Assembly (NCBI GenBank): GCA_017590115.1
Contig: JAGGNK010013558.1
Coordinates: 9,537,752-9,601,751, forward strand
DNA from: Montifringilla adamsi
Lineage: Eukaryota; Chordata; Aves; Passeriformes; Passeridae
Length of the DNA: 64,000 nucleotides
Reading direction: 5' to 3'
The position numbers and the translations under genes were made by a program. Positions 14,401 through 27,000 of this stretch are shown in pieces. Within the stretch, counting starts at the first letter, position 1. Each line of letters begins with the position of its first letter. A model generated the notes under the pieces. The model saw only the letters and a program-made list of their open reading frames with translations, did not search any database and had not been told where the DNA came from.

Positions 14401-16263
14401 ATAAACAACACAGACACTGAATCCCCACCAGGTAGGAAAATCCCCCTAAAATGTTTAACAAATAAGGAAGGAAATTATTCTTTTGCTCAAATGAAAATCT
14501 TATAAAATATTCTAAGCCCTGATTTTTCCATATAAAAAAACATCTAATGCATTAAGTAACATCACAGGATATTACTGCAAAACTTACATCACAAGCCCAA
14601 GCTACATAAACCATCTGTAAAGCTTTTAATTTGTCTGAAGAGATAATTAAGCGGGATCAAGCATACTCAGGTGTCACAACTCAACAAAGGAGTTGGGCAA
14701 TTCTTCCTTTGACAAAAGAGCTGCACTAACCAGTATCACTTTCGTCTCAAGTGATCCAACATGCAATACCTACTACGGCAATAATTAATTTTGCCCACAT
14801 TCTTAAAACGCTTAGATTTTTAAAATAGAACAACTACATTTTTAGAATTTTATTATCGTTTTATTTTAGGATTTCAGAAAACTTTGTCATGCTTTACCTA
14901 AATTGCACACAACAAATATTTGCCATCAATTCAAGCCCATGTATATTTCTTTTGATACAACTTGTTCATGCATATTACCTGAAATCTGACTTCTGATTCC
15001 AACTTTCTTCTAAATTGAACTGGAAAGCATAATTTGTTATGCTAAAATATTCATAGTTCAAAAGGTTGCATTAGTAACCATTTATAGCCTCAGTAACTTC
15101 TTTCAAATACTTCATAAGCAGAAAGAACCTAACCTAATAAAAGCAGAGTTTGAAGCCTACTGCAGAGTCTGAGCTAAAATCCACTGAAGTGAGTTATAAA
15201 AAATTCATTTGACTCCCAGAATTTCAGGTGAGGACTCAGTATATGACCTAGTAAAGATAGTGATCACAGCTTCATAGCTTCCTGTGCTTTTAAAATTTCT
15301 CGTTAGCAGCTGCATAGTTTCACAAGGTTTATTTTGATAAAAATCTTTTTCAATCCATTGAGACTTTCATTCCACAAAGGGAATCTCACTGGGTCTGGAA
15401 TAACAGGATCCCAATAGCTTCAGATGCTCCATGGACTGAATTTAGCTGAAGTCTCCAGCAAGACCTGAAAAGCACATTCTTGCCATCATCTGGCAGAAAC
15501 TTCTAGCTTGCCATACACCTACAAGTGTTGTTCCTTGTTTTGCAGTTCAGAATACATCTGTATTATGTACTATAAAGAACTGACAGCATACTAACAGATG
15601 TTCATTAAATTGCATGCACTGTGACTTTACCACGTACAGCAAAAGCTGGTTCAGGGTTCATCCTAAATGACTGGCAATTGGCATCTGCAGAAACCTCCCA
15701 TCTCCATACTTTTTTTCTTCTAGTCTGATAATGAATTTCGTTTCCACTTCATATTTCAATCCTTGGTTTAAGTATATTTGAAAGATTAGTAATACCCATA
15801 TATTACACACAATGGTATATCACTACCTATATATTTAAGAACTAACTCGCTCCCATCCTTACCACCTTAGTTTTGAAAGATGTGCAGTTTTAATCATGGT
15901 TAAACAGCTGACAAGCTGCCATCACTGCTTGCTGCATAGCCTGACACAGTTTTCCCAAGTCATTCCATTCCCCACCTGTAGCTTTTGCCTGCCTCTTGTC
16001 ACATCCTTGCTTCAGCTTGTACACCACCTGACACTGAGTCCTCTAGTCAACCAATTCTTTGATACTGCTAGCTTCCAAAAAAATTAACTGCATAACATCA
16101 CATTGGTGCACAAGCTTCTTTACAGGGAAATGAATTTGCAGTTTGTTTCTATTTTCATTTTAAATTCCTTGGTAAAATTTTTTTGTCAAATGCAAAATTT
16201 TCTTAGGAAGCAGTTTGATGAAACAGTTGGCTACTCTTTACAAACCACAAAATCCCATGTGGT
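11490..16263. other. Non-coding DNA with a GC-richer island at 13.0-13.6 kb
   Basis: No gene recognised. A GC-richer stretch at about 13030-13620 has short overlapping frames in several registers on both strands (up to 104 codons), which is the pattern of chance frames. Elsewhere the sequence is AT-rich with dense stops. No CR1, SINE or LTR ends were found. A weak run of oligo-T and pyrimidine-rich segments near 15710-15770 is unremarkable. Confidence 0.5.
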
Positions 16264-16647
16264 ATGAAACTTGGAGTACTGTTATTGCTACATATAAGGG
16301 GAGTCTTCAAGCTTAGCCATAAAAAGAAACCTCACCTTTTTCTGAGCTATATCAAAAAAAAGTTTGTAAAGTACATAGGGATCATAGTCATAATGCAAGT
16401 AAACACTTCACTTCCTCAAAGTCGTAGTTTTCAAATACTCAAACTAAGTATTCCAAAGAGTAAGAAAAAACATGCAGCAATAATAAGAACAATAAATAAA
16501 ACTCCAGTCATTGTAGGTCAAGTAAAAAAAATGCTGCTAGCTGTGGTACTGCATAATGAAAGCAAAGATACTGTGTTAGAAGAATTAGAGTTCTTAATGA
16601 TTCTAAAATCTATACAGCAGCACAGGTTGCTCCAAGCTTTTCAATGA
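16264..16647 (+). other. 127-codon open frame, probably chance
   Basis: An uninterrupted ATG-to-stop frame of 127 codons in AT-rich DNA. The predicted peptide is Lys/Ile/Leu-rich with low-complexity lysine runs (KKK), as expected from translated A-rich sequence. It has no signal peptide of convincing shape and no domain I recognise. There is no good Kozak context or nearby splice structure. It is listed because a frame this long is somewhat unusual at this base composition, but I do not believe it is a gene. Comparison with another songbird genome would settle it. Confidence 0.15.
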
Positions 16648-17071
16648 ATTTAGTGACTGAAAAACTTGATCCTCCATTTAATTTGATTTAAAGCTCTAGA
16701 AACAAAGCATTTGTGTGTGCAACTATTTCCAACCTTTTGTTTTGATCAGTTTTCAGCACTTGTTCCAACAGTATCTACTTCTCAATTGCAATTTAGTCAC
16801 TGACTTGTAAAAAGAAGAAATTTAATCAAAAATACCAATTTTAAAAGATTACAAGAACGGTCCATTGAAAGTGAGATTATATGGGTCATTGGTGCTATTA
16901 CAGACACTTTCCTGTTGTTAAACAGGTTACATGGAGCAACTTTATGCCTATACATGAAAAACACTAATCAGCCACTTTTACTGATTGATGAAACAGGAGC
17001 AGATGTTTTGAAGGCAGCAGAAAATAGAAAGGTGCACATGGAAATTGAGTTATCTTAGTCTACTGAGATCT

Positions 17072-17186
17072 ACTGCTGCACTGTGCGTTTGTTTTCTGAG
17101 AATTTGACAGCTGTTGTACTGGCCAATACATGCTCACTGCTGCAGTGTCCTGGATCTGTTTTCCTGGCTGAGAATTTGACAGCTGT
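17072..17186. repeat. Imperfect tandem duplication, unit about 64-72 bp
   Basis: Two copies begin with ACTGCTGCA (17072 and 17136) and end with the identical 19-mer CTGAGAATTTGACAGCTGT (17096-17114 and 17168-17186). The second copy has about eight extra bases between these anchors. It is a small local duplication that has diverged only slightly. It is not part of any recognised repeat family. Confidence 0.8.
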
Positions 17187-18009
17187 ACAATTATTTCTAG
17201 AGCAGAACAAGAAAACACACCGATTATTGCCATCATCTTGCTTTATGAAATTCAGTGTCAGTACAACGCAACATAGCTGCTATTCTTCCATGTCAGCTGC
17301 TTTCTGGAACTGCAATTTGGCAATGAAAACACAGAAGATAGGCCTTAAGTTAACACACAAGAAAAAGCCTTGATAATCATCTGAAATACTTATTTTTTTC
17401 CATTCAGGCAGAAGAAACTCAAGGTGAGCTGTTTTTCTAGAAAAGAGGTTAATGTGATGACAGCCCAGCAGACTTCTCAGTGATCTTAATGTTCCAATCA
17501 ATTTTCTGATTCTCAGCTGATTAGTGGTGATGACCATTCAAAGATTATTTGACCAAAAATAGTCTTTGGAGCCTCTTTCCTGTTTCTCATTAATCGTTCT
17601 ACATCAGTTCTTAGAACAACTGCTACAAGTATCTCTCGCAATCTCGCACACCTTCACCTCTTTCCATCCATTTTCCTCCATTTTCTTAATTAAAAAAATA
17701 AAGATGTTTCATGCATTGTTTTATTACTAGTTTTCTGTCCTCTTCAGTGATTACTCCCTCCCTCCCTGCCACATCCTAGAAGTGTCTTTCACTCCAACTC
17801 AAGAGGAGCTGCATGTTGCAACTGGTGAAACTCTGATGTGGTTAAATGCTGTGCCAAGAGCTCTGGAGAGAAGAATAGATGCTGAGACTGGCAGGAAGAG
17901 GGAAGCTGGACAAAATTCAAGAGGCTGACTACTGTTTTGTTCAGAACAGAGGAGAATTGATTTCAGAGTAATCACTATGTGGCTTTTCCCAGGTCCAACC
18001 CCACCCCCA
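17187..18009. other. Non-coding DNA, pyrimidine-rich toward 17.76 kb
   Basis: No gene recognised. Pyrimidine-rich segments lie at about 17630-17680 and 17755-17770, the latter with a short CCCTCCCTCCCTG motif. Otherwise it is AT-rich and featureless. Confidence 0.5.
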
Positions 18010-18040
18010 CCCCCCCCCCCAAAAAAAAAAAAAAAAAAAA
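18010..18040. repeat. C11/A20 homopolymer junction
   Basis: A run of eleven C directly followed by twenty A, preceded by CCACCCCCA. Purine-pyrimidine homopolymers of this length are slippage-prone and difficult for sequencing, so the exact lengths are doubtful. It marks the left side of the GC-rich block that precedes the tandem duplication. Confidence 0.9.
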
Positions 18041-18084
18041 GAAAAAGGATATTTGCATAGTATTTCTAATCCACAGGTCTCATA

Positions 18085-18549
18085 ATGAATGTCATCACCC
18101 CTTCGCCCAGGAAAAAGCCCAAGTCACAGCAAGGTTGGGTGATTTTCCTGTACAGTAAGGGAAGGGCAGAGTCCTGGCTAAGATCTGGTTCCTGCTCATG
18201 CAGTGACTCTGCAAGGTCCCTACAAGTCTCCTCTGCTCATGACAGCCCAGAACAAAGATCTCTGCAGCACCATCAGGGTAGTACAGAACAAGCTCCAGAG
18301 CAAGCTGAGTCCGCAGCCATCAGCCCACTTCTCAGTGGCCTGGCAGCCCTTCCTGACAGGCAGCCTGTAACACAGCCCTGAAAGCCGTGCCAGCTCAGGC
18401 ACCCACAGCACAAACCAGCAGGGAAGAAGGCAAAGGCAGCCAGGCTCCTCACTGCATGACGCCAGCCCTCCAGCTGGGCTGCACCTCTTGGGTCTGAAAT
18501 CTCCAGGAACACACACCTGAGCCCTGTGCTGCTGGGTGACACTGCTGCC
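18085..18549. other. GC-rich segment of unknown origin
   Basis: A GC-rich block of about 450 bases between the homopolymer junction and the tandem duplication. Open frames of 92-98 codons occur on both strands over the same bases. None has a recognisable domain, and overlapping frames in both directions argue for chance. It ends sharply where the 830-bp unit begins. It could be an unrecognised LTR or an old insertion, and no terminal repeat or target duplication is visible. Confidence 0.4.
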
Positions 18550-19329
18550 ACATGTCAGCCTACCAATTTCAGACCAATCCTGGTGAACGCACTGGCTTTA
18601 ATGTGGAAGTTTCCTATGTATCCTGTAGGGAAAAGATAAGAACCTGCAACAAACAAACAGGTTTCCCAACTCACCAGGGAAACTCTTTTCTAAAGGATTA
18701 TTCGGGAACTGTCACCAATTTACTGCCTGCCTCTATCAGTCTTAAATGTGCATGATTATTTTGTTTAGTTTTGCTGACATTTGTGTTTTGTTTAAGGGTC
18801 TCTTTGTGCAATCTTTTGTCTGCTTTAAATAAACACTCTTCCTGTGCTTGTTGCAGCATGCTTGGGTTCAGCAAGATGTCTATCACTTAATAACGAAATG
18901 AAAAGTTTAATCACCCAAAAGGTAGCTTTCAACCTGCAGTTAAGAAAACAGAAAAGCTAAGGGTGTTCCGTATGCATTTTTCTTTCTATTTCTTCTGTTA
19001 TCACATTTGCTAGTCCAAGCAAGTTTGATGTTGTGTATTTAGGCCTGTAAATATCAGCTTAGCATGTGGGAACAAGAACATCTATTCTTATTCTGCAGTA
19101 AGAATCAGTGCAATTAAAAAAAAACAAACAAACAAACAAAAAAACCCCCTCACTGTATTCCTTAAAAAAACCAGGGGTTTTTTTCGTACTAAGCACTGAG
19201 CATGTATGAAACAGAAATATACTCTTAATAGCTTGTTGAGAACACTGACTGCAGAAAATTGGGCAACCATGACATGGAAACCAAACAGGAAAACGCAAGT
19301 CATGCCAAGGTGTCATTTTTACAAAGTGA

Positions 19330-19364
<35 letters not shown>

Positions 19365-19379
19365 GGGAAAAAAAATAAT
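18550..19379. repeat. 830-bp tandem unit, copy 1
   Basis: Starts at ACATGTCAGCC (18550) and runs into an A29 tract (19334-19362), followed by a short noisy A-rich segment (19363-19379). The next 0.8 kb repeats it almost exactly. The unit contains an AAAC/CAAA microsatellite (about 19116-19144) and a short A7CC/GGT7-type inverted repeat (19163-19184). It contains no recognised gene; the 67-codon frame inside matches nothing known. Its origin is unknown, and it is not an LTR or SINE I can name. Confidence 0.95.
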
Positions 19380-20169
19380 ACATGTCAGCCTACCAATTTC
19401 AGACCAATCCTGGTGAACGCACTGGCTTTAATGTGGAAGTTTCCTATGTATCCTGTAGGGAAAAGATAAGAACCTGCAACAAACAAACAGGTTTCCCAAC
19501 TCACCAGGGAAACTCTTTTCTAAAGGATTATTCGGGAACTGTCACCAATTTACTGCCTGCCTCTATCAGTCTTAAATGTGCATGATTATTTTGTTTAGTT
19601 TTGCTGACATTTGTGTTTTGTTTAAGGGTCTCTTTGTGCAATCTTTTGTCTGCTTTAAATAAACACTCTTCCTGTGCTTGTTGCAGCATGCTTGGGTTCA
19701 GCAAGATGACTATCACTTAATAACGAAATGAAAAGTTTAATCACCCAAAAGGTAGCTTTCAACCTGCAGTTAAGAAAACAGAAAAGCTAAGGGTGTTCCG
19801 TATGCATTTTTCTTTCTATTTCTTCTGTTATCACATTTGCTAGTCCAAGCAAGTTTGATGTTGTGTATTTAGGCCTGTAAATATCAGCTTAGCATGTGGG
19901 AACAAGAACATCTATTCTTATTCTGCAGTAAGAATCAGTGCAATTAAAAAACAAACAAACAAACAAACAAACAAACAAAAAAAACCCCTCACTGTATTCC
20001 TTAAAAAAACCAGGTTTTTTTTTCGTACTAAGCACTGAGCATGTATGAAACAGAAATATACTCTTAATAGCTTGTTGAGAACACTGACTGCAGAAAATTG
20101 GGCAACCATGACATGGAAACCAAACAGGAAAACGCAAGTCATGCCAAGGTGTCATTTTTACAAAGTGAC

Positions 20170-20198
<29 letters not shown>
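19380..20198. repeat. 830-bp tandem unit, copy 2
   Basis: Near-identical to copy 1 at a constant offset of 830 bases. Differences seen by eye are one substitution (T at 18879, A at 19709), a longer CAAA microsatellite here (about 19946-19984), C5 versus C4, G4T7 versus G2T9, and A29 versus A26 at the end. Almost all lie in homopolymers or microsatellites. Either this is a very recent tandem duplication, or it is the same locus assembled twice (allelic or error-bearing reads). Confidence 0.95.
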
Positions 20199-20200
<2 letters not shown>

Positions 20201-23200
20201 CAGGGAGACAAGTTAATGTCTCAGTATGGGACAATAAAGCTATGTTAAAAACACTTGCCATTAACAGCCATCTGCTCTCTGCAATTTGGGGGTAATTTTT
20301 ATGTACAGCTGACAGCTTTGCATCATCACATCATCTTTCCTCACTTGTGAAAGATTGTCTCTGCCTCTAGTACAAAAAACTTCTGAGAAGCTGGATCGGT
20401 CCACTGCGTTGTGGCTCTCAATAAGCTTGTGCTGCTAAAAACCACATAGCATTCTGCACTGGATTTCCAAACAGAAATTAAATATAAGGTTTGGGGGAAA
20501 AAGAATATCTGTATATGCTAATAATATTCCAGTACTCTCTAATAATATTCTGCTCGTGTCAGCATTGCCTGTAAAAATCAAGAGGCAAAATGTGCTCGCT
20601 GCCCTTGACATATTCTGATGGTAAGAAAAATCAAGACTGCTTTCTCACTGTTCTCTGAGTACAAGGGTAAATCTCTGCTTAAGCCTATCTTTCTTGATCA
20701 GAGCGTCTCTGGTGTCCTTACGCCTTTTTCTCCTGTTTGAACTCGTCTCTTCAGAATATTTAGTAAATACATTTCATGTTCACACCTAAAGTAAAGCTAC
20801 CTTCTTTTGTTTTGTTATGTGTTAGAAGGCCTAAAGTACACATGCACAATAAATGGCAGGGTCACACTTCCCTCATCTGCAATCCTTGCAAAGCACAGTT
20901 ATGCAAGAAAAGTGCAGAGCAAATGAAAATTCTATTAACATTCAAATCATACTCTACCATTTCCATTCTTCAGATATGATATAATTTTAATATACATTAG
21001 GAATAAGATCAGGGGGAAAAAAAGAAACTGAAGCAGCTAAAAATTATTTGTCTATTGCTTTGCAGTGCTCCCTTCAATACAAAAGAGTTGGTGATAAGAT
21101 TCTTCCACCAAACCCAAATCAATCCCATACCTATATCCCACCAACCAAACAGAGGGCACATGTACAGAGTATCTAATGCTGGACTACACAAATTAGTGAA
21201 AACCCCTGCAATGTCAAGAGCTGTTGATGGGGCTACACTCAACATGATTTTATTCCATGTCTCAAACATTCCAAAGTTAAGGAGTTGGTTTTCATTCAAC
21301 TTGAGAGGAAAAAAAAAAGAGGGTCAAGTTACAAACATCTTCAGCTGAACTGAATTTTCTTCAACTTGTAGCAACCTACAGAAAGAAGCCAAATTATCAT
21401 GCTGGTTTTTTTCATGCCCTCAATTTCCTTACACTTGGGTCTGACCCAAACCCAGAAATATAACAATGGAAAGACATTAAATTTTTACTTGATTTGGTTC
21501 CAAATCAATATCAGGATCTAGTATTTTTCTTCTGTGTCATACCTGAACCTTGGTGCAGATTAGCTAAGAGGAAGTTTCAGGAAAGAATTCCCCACGCAAA
21601 CTGGAAGCCTGATGTTCAACAACAGTGAAGCAGACATGGCATTACTGCCTGAAAAGATCCAACTTAACTGCAGCACACACCTTAGACCTGAACCTTTCTT
21701 CAGGTTGCTTTTGGTTTCACTATAAAAGCAGACATTCCTGTGGTACAATCCATCACACACCTCACCTCTGGACTGCATTGCCAAGGTATTGTAAATACTC
21801 CCAAGTTGTGAGAACACCACTCCATGAAGTCCTTTTTGATAATATTTTACCCTCCTAACTCTGCATTTTACATAAGAACCAGCCTCACCAAGATTCAATC
21901 ATTTCCGGTAAGCCCTTATTCCCTTACCCCTTTTCTAGGTGTTCTGCAGCAGCTGCTTTCATAGGCTGAGATTATCATCAGATAATCACATTTCTGCCTC
22001 TCAGCATGACATTCTGCAGCTCCCAAGTGCTACTAAACCACATCCATCATTTAGTATCCATGCTGAATTTCCATAGCTCCTCCACTGTACATGATCACAG
22101 GACCTGCAGTACCCCTGCAGTCACTGTGCAGTTTCTCAGTGTTTTCCTCATATGGCTGAGCCACATGCAAGTAAATTCCAGTTGATGGGTCTGAGCACCA
22201 TCACAGTGACTGCTCTGTGCTCTCATATGTGCTCTTTCAGTTTAGATTAACAGGTGATTCCAGCCTGGGTTCTTTTCCCTACCTGGCCAGTATGGCACGG
22301 GCTGTTGGGCTGATCCCACAGCCGTGCTCGCCTCCTTGTCAATGTGCTGAATGCTAACTGCTGAATCTCAATCTCTGCACTGTTGTGCTTGGGGTATCTT
22401 CCACAGGAACTAAAGCAAAAATAGCCTAATTAATGTTACATTTTTTGCCGTCTCCTCCCCAACTCTATTTTTTTCAAACAGCCACTCACCTTAGGACCAC
22501 CTTTCTGCAGCTCATTTCCCTGCCTGTCCTATCTTTCCTAAATGTTATAGCTCGCTTCTTACAGTTTTGTTTCCTTTGAAACATTTTGATTCAGAACAAA
22601 AGGAAATATGTGTTTTGCATGTCTGTAGGCACAGAATCATGCATGTGTTTCTCATTATACTGCTATGAATATTTATTTAGTCATCCATTCTAGCAATCCA
22701 TATACCTTACTTCCTTAAGTCTCTTATTAACAATCCACTAGAACTGAACAACACACTACTTTTCACTGATGAAAATTATGTATTGTGTTTTAGAGTATCA
22801 TTCAATTCCTGTCTCCCACTCAAATCAGAAACATTAAAAACTATTTTTTACCAGATTTGCAGCACATGGAAGATTTAAATTGTTTTTGCAAAGCCCAAGA
22901 TGAGGAGTACAGCTGGGACTGGCAAACCATTTGGAATTTGCAAAAATCTTATCAGCTAAGCTGTGATTCTGTAGACTAAAACAGATCTAAAGTCCATTGA
23001 ACCCACATGGAATACCCTCTGCAGCTTCAGATAACCAAGTCCTATTTCACCCCTTTCTATATGGAACTATAAATCTATGAATGACTGAATTGAGTTAAAA
23101 AAACTAACCTCAACCCACGTCTTCCCCAGAATTCATCTGAGTTTACATGTCTATTTTTCCTGAGATTTTCCTACTGCTTCTTCCTGTGGGGCCTGTAAAC

Positions 23201-23484
23201 ACACTCCAGGAAAGAAGCTTGCCAGGATATAAGAGAAATCTCACGAGAAATTCTGTTGTTGGTTCATTTCCAGGAAAATTCTTTGAACTCAAGACATACA
23301 AGTAAAATTCTCCAAACTGGGGACACAATACCTACAATATTTCTTAAGAGCAACAGTGATCACTTCCTGAAAGCTGTTCTTAATAGTCTCATTTCTCATA
23401 CCCCACTTGGATGTGGAAACTTCATTTTCAGACTGAGTAGCACAGTCATAACCAAAACTTAATCTAAAATGGTGAATTTAAGTT
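20199..23484. other. Non-coding single-copy-looking DNA
   Basis: No gene recognised. The 12-mer CTAATAATATTC appears twice near 20518-20550. Open frames at 21009-21299 (-), 21055-21348 (+) and 21560-21898 (-) overlap frames on the other strand and show no motif. No transposable element ends seen. Confidence 0.5.
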
Positions 23485-24009
23485 TTACAGAGGGCTGCAG
23501 ATAGCTTGCTTGGAATTTAAGAAAATTTGAAGATGAAAAACCTGTACTGTTTCTTCTTCCCTTATTTTCTTGGGTTCAAGAACCAGGTGTTTTGGGTGTA
23601 ACAGAAACTGGTTTTTCTGCTTGGGCCCAAGTCTGTGATTCCACAAACAATTCTTTAGCAACACCATTAACCTAATTAGCTGCTGTTCAAGGAGGAAAGC
23701 AAATCTCCTGAGAATATGTATGGAGACAAACAAGGGTCTCAGATGAACCACTACACTAAAAAGGGAGCACCTCAGCATATTCAGAAATTGTGTAGTACTA
23801 GCAAAAAGAGAAAGGAAGGTGACAGGAAGACACCTGAAATCCAGGAAACATTTCCTCAGAACTGAAACCAAAGTTAAATACCTTTGTCTGATTATGATCC
23901 ACAGCTTAGAATGCTGTTGCAACACCAGAATGTCATCTTCCGTCTTAACAAAGCCTACCCAAAAAGAAAAAAAAATACTGCCAACATTGAAATGGATCAT
24001 TGCATACAA
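23485..24009 (-). other. 174-codon open frame, probably chance
   Basis: One of the longest ATG-initiated frames in the window, on the minus strand. The peptide is Leu/Phe-rich with scattered hydrophobic stretches, which AT-rich antisense sequence gives easily. I cannot match it to any protein family, and there is no exon-like boundary or CpG promoter. Overlapping + frames exist at 23819-24178 and 23884-24093. It is listed because its length is unusual for AT-rich non-coding DNA, but I would not call it a gene. Confidence 0.15.
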
Positions 24010-27000
24010 TCCCCAAGTAGTAATGACAACTCAAGTTTTCCTAAACCTAATACCAACACACTATCCATTCCTGCATACTCTCATTTTGCCTAACAAATTA
24101 GACCATATACAAAACATTTTTTCTGGATCTAGCTGCCTCCTAGGAGAGGTTACTGCCCTCCTCACTATCACCACTTAGCTTACAGCACAGGTGATGCCTG
24201 AGACCAGTTAGAAAATATTCACACAGCCAGCTCTTGTACCCTGATCAGGAGCTCTACTGTCTTCCCTAGTGCACAGACAGCCCAGAGCCCAGCGCTCCCA
24301 CTGCACATGCTAAAAACATCAGCCAAAGTGGGCTTCTCAGGGGAGAGAGATGGAGGAATCCCACTGTCCACTTCTGATCGTGTTTGGATATGTCCTTGGC
24401 AACGGACTGCTCTGATTTGGAGCTTTCTAGGTGTTCACAGTGCATTTCAAGCAGCTCAGGAACATTATTACTAAAAACATATTCATGAAACTGAGGCAAC
24501 TCTAGGGCCAGGTAGTAACTGAGCTAGATCAGAATTTCTTTAATTTAAATAAAATTTTAGGCATATCTTGTGTTATGAAGTCTAGTTGCAAACTGCACAC
24601 CTTATCTGCCTCATTTGAGTAAGTTAAGAGAAATGCTTCCTTGTTCAGTATTCTTAAGCTATTTGCATACAATAGATACTAAATAATTCAGGAGATTGAT
24701 TTGTAAAAGATGAAGGCTTTACAAGAGGCTGGAAATAGAATTTCTGGAAAACACTTCAGAGTACCCTCATTCTGCTATTGAGCCTCAAGTGCTTTTAGTT
24801 ATTACTCTGCAAGGATTTTCATTTCTAAGACATGTACTAATCTTTCAGAACACATCCCTCGGACACATGCACACACCCATAGTACACCATTAGGCAAACA
24901 AATGCACATTTTCCCAACTATGAACTATTTCCCTTGATTTTAGTAGGCAATTTTTGCCTAGTTGCTAGCCATAAGTAAAGTCCATCATTGTACTTTCATC
25001 AGTTGTAACAGAGTATTCTCACTCAGTAAAGTTAACAGCTGACCTAATGCCCACTGAATACACAAGGAAGAAATTCTCTGATTTCACTGGGTGGGGAAAC
25101 GAACAGATAGCAAAGTGGTGTGCAGCTATTTGTTGACTAAATCCTAGCAGTTTGAGCTGCATATAGTTTACTTCAGGGGTCAATTTTATACTGAATTATA
25201 AGAGGTTAAATTGTTGACACAAAGAAAGGCAACATATCCACATCAACAAAATCACCCAAGTTCTGATTTATGACCTATAAACTAGTGTGGACAAAGAGTT
25301 TCCTGATTGAAGACTAAAATGCCACCCTTTTACATTCTCTTTTAACTTTTTCAAAATTAATTTTTGTTGGTTTACAGTGAGGTAACTATTGAGTTCAGCA
25401 GGTCAGAGAACCAAATGAAGTTGCCAATTTAACCCTACATACTGCAGCCCACAGCCACAAAGATATCATTTCTTCAACTGAAAGTTGTTAGTGAGCAATT
25501 CAGCACAGCTTCACAGGACCCCTGCTCTTGGGTGTCTGTAACTTGCATCTTTGCGGTGTAGCAATCATATTTCCCCAATAAAACTTGTAGGGGTAATTTG
25601 ATTTTACGCTGCCAGCCAGCACTTCATTGCTAGTTCTTATGATGCATTACATATTTGTCTGAGAACATTAGCACTCAGATAATTAACTCTTCTGCTGGGT
25701 GTCCAGTTTATGCTCTTCACTAAAAACACTGCTCCCACAGAGACATGCCTTGCATGTAAGCAAATCTAATCCCTAAATCTCTTATGTGGTCAGTCAATTA
25801 AAATCTAGGTTTGTAGCAGTTAAATGAATTCCTTTTTCCCTCGATTTTTTCTTCTTTTTCTTTTGGCACTTTCTAGCAAAACAGTTCACATACAATCACT
25901 CAAAAGCTGGAAAGTGGGCTTGGCAGGAGGAGCCAAGACTCAGCATGGCTCCAGTCAAGACAAATGGCTGAATTATTGTGACGTTAGTAAACAGGTAATT
26001 AGCTTTGCATGTCATTGTTCACCACCTCAAGCTCATTACTTAAGTCTTGCAACACTCTCTTTAAAAATTCAGACCTGTTTGACCTGCTACCAGCTATAGT
26101 GCATTTCAAGTACTCATGGATAAAGTGCAATCTTGTCAAACTGAAGACACCTGCTCCCAGCAGGAACACTACTTATGAACTGCCAAGTCTTTTGTTACAG
26201 TACCTTGAGAAGCAATGATCTTTCCATCTGGAATAACCAGCATCAACTTGGCTGCAACCACTGTAAAGCAATCTCTGAATATTTATTACCCCATGAAGTA
26301 TACAGACCTCTAAAAGCAGTATATAAACAAATGCAAAAAGGGAGAAAACTACTCCTGATAAATTTTGCTATTTGCCACACAAGTGTTTGAAATTAATTTT
26401 CTTTCAAAACTGGCGACTGGTAATAACTTTCAGTTCTTTTTGTCTATCAACAGATCTACCAGGGTGAAGCTCAACCCAATATAAATAACTTATTTCACAG
26501 CTGGCATATTTAACTCAATGTATCTCCTCTTTCTGTTACTCTTGTGCTCAGTTTTTGTCAATGATTGTTCATCTCGGGGTGGATAATTCATGCTAATAAT
26601 TCATCATGCTCTGTCCTTGTCTCCCCACCAAGGCCCCAGCATGGCACACCACTTTAGGCTCCACTCCCAAGCTGCCCCTTCTCCCTTCCTTTTGCAAGCT
26701 TTGCAGAGGAGTTTATACTGAACTATTCCTCTTTGCTTAGTTTTTAGCTCAATCTCATTTCTTCAGCTATTCATCTTTCTGGATAGTGGACTATGTTCCT
26801 CAGTTTACTTCTGATTAACAGGCGTGATTAATCCATTCTGATATAAGAAAAGCACTGGATAATTCTCCCCTTGTCATCTTTATTTTGTGAGGGTACAAGT
26901 GGTAATTGAAGATAATTACATTTAAGTACTGTGGTCATTAAAAATCCAGTAAAAGCAGTCTAGGGTTTCGCTGAAGGTACCATAGAATTTAGGTTTATTC

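Noticed and set aside
17461..17520. A second CR1 tail (GTGATCTTAATG...TTCTGATTCTCAG)
   Set aside because: Only loosely similar to a CR1 3' end, with no upstream CR1 body and no octamer repeat.
18552..19585. Identical 67-codon frames at 18552 and 19382 as a duplicated small gene
   Set aside because: They are identical only because the 830-bp unit is duplicated. The peptide matches nothing known and the unit ends in simple sequence.
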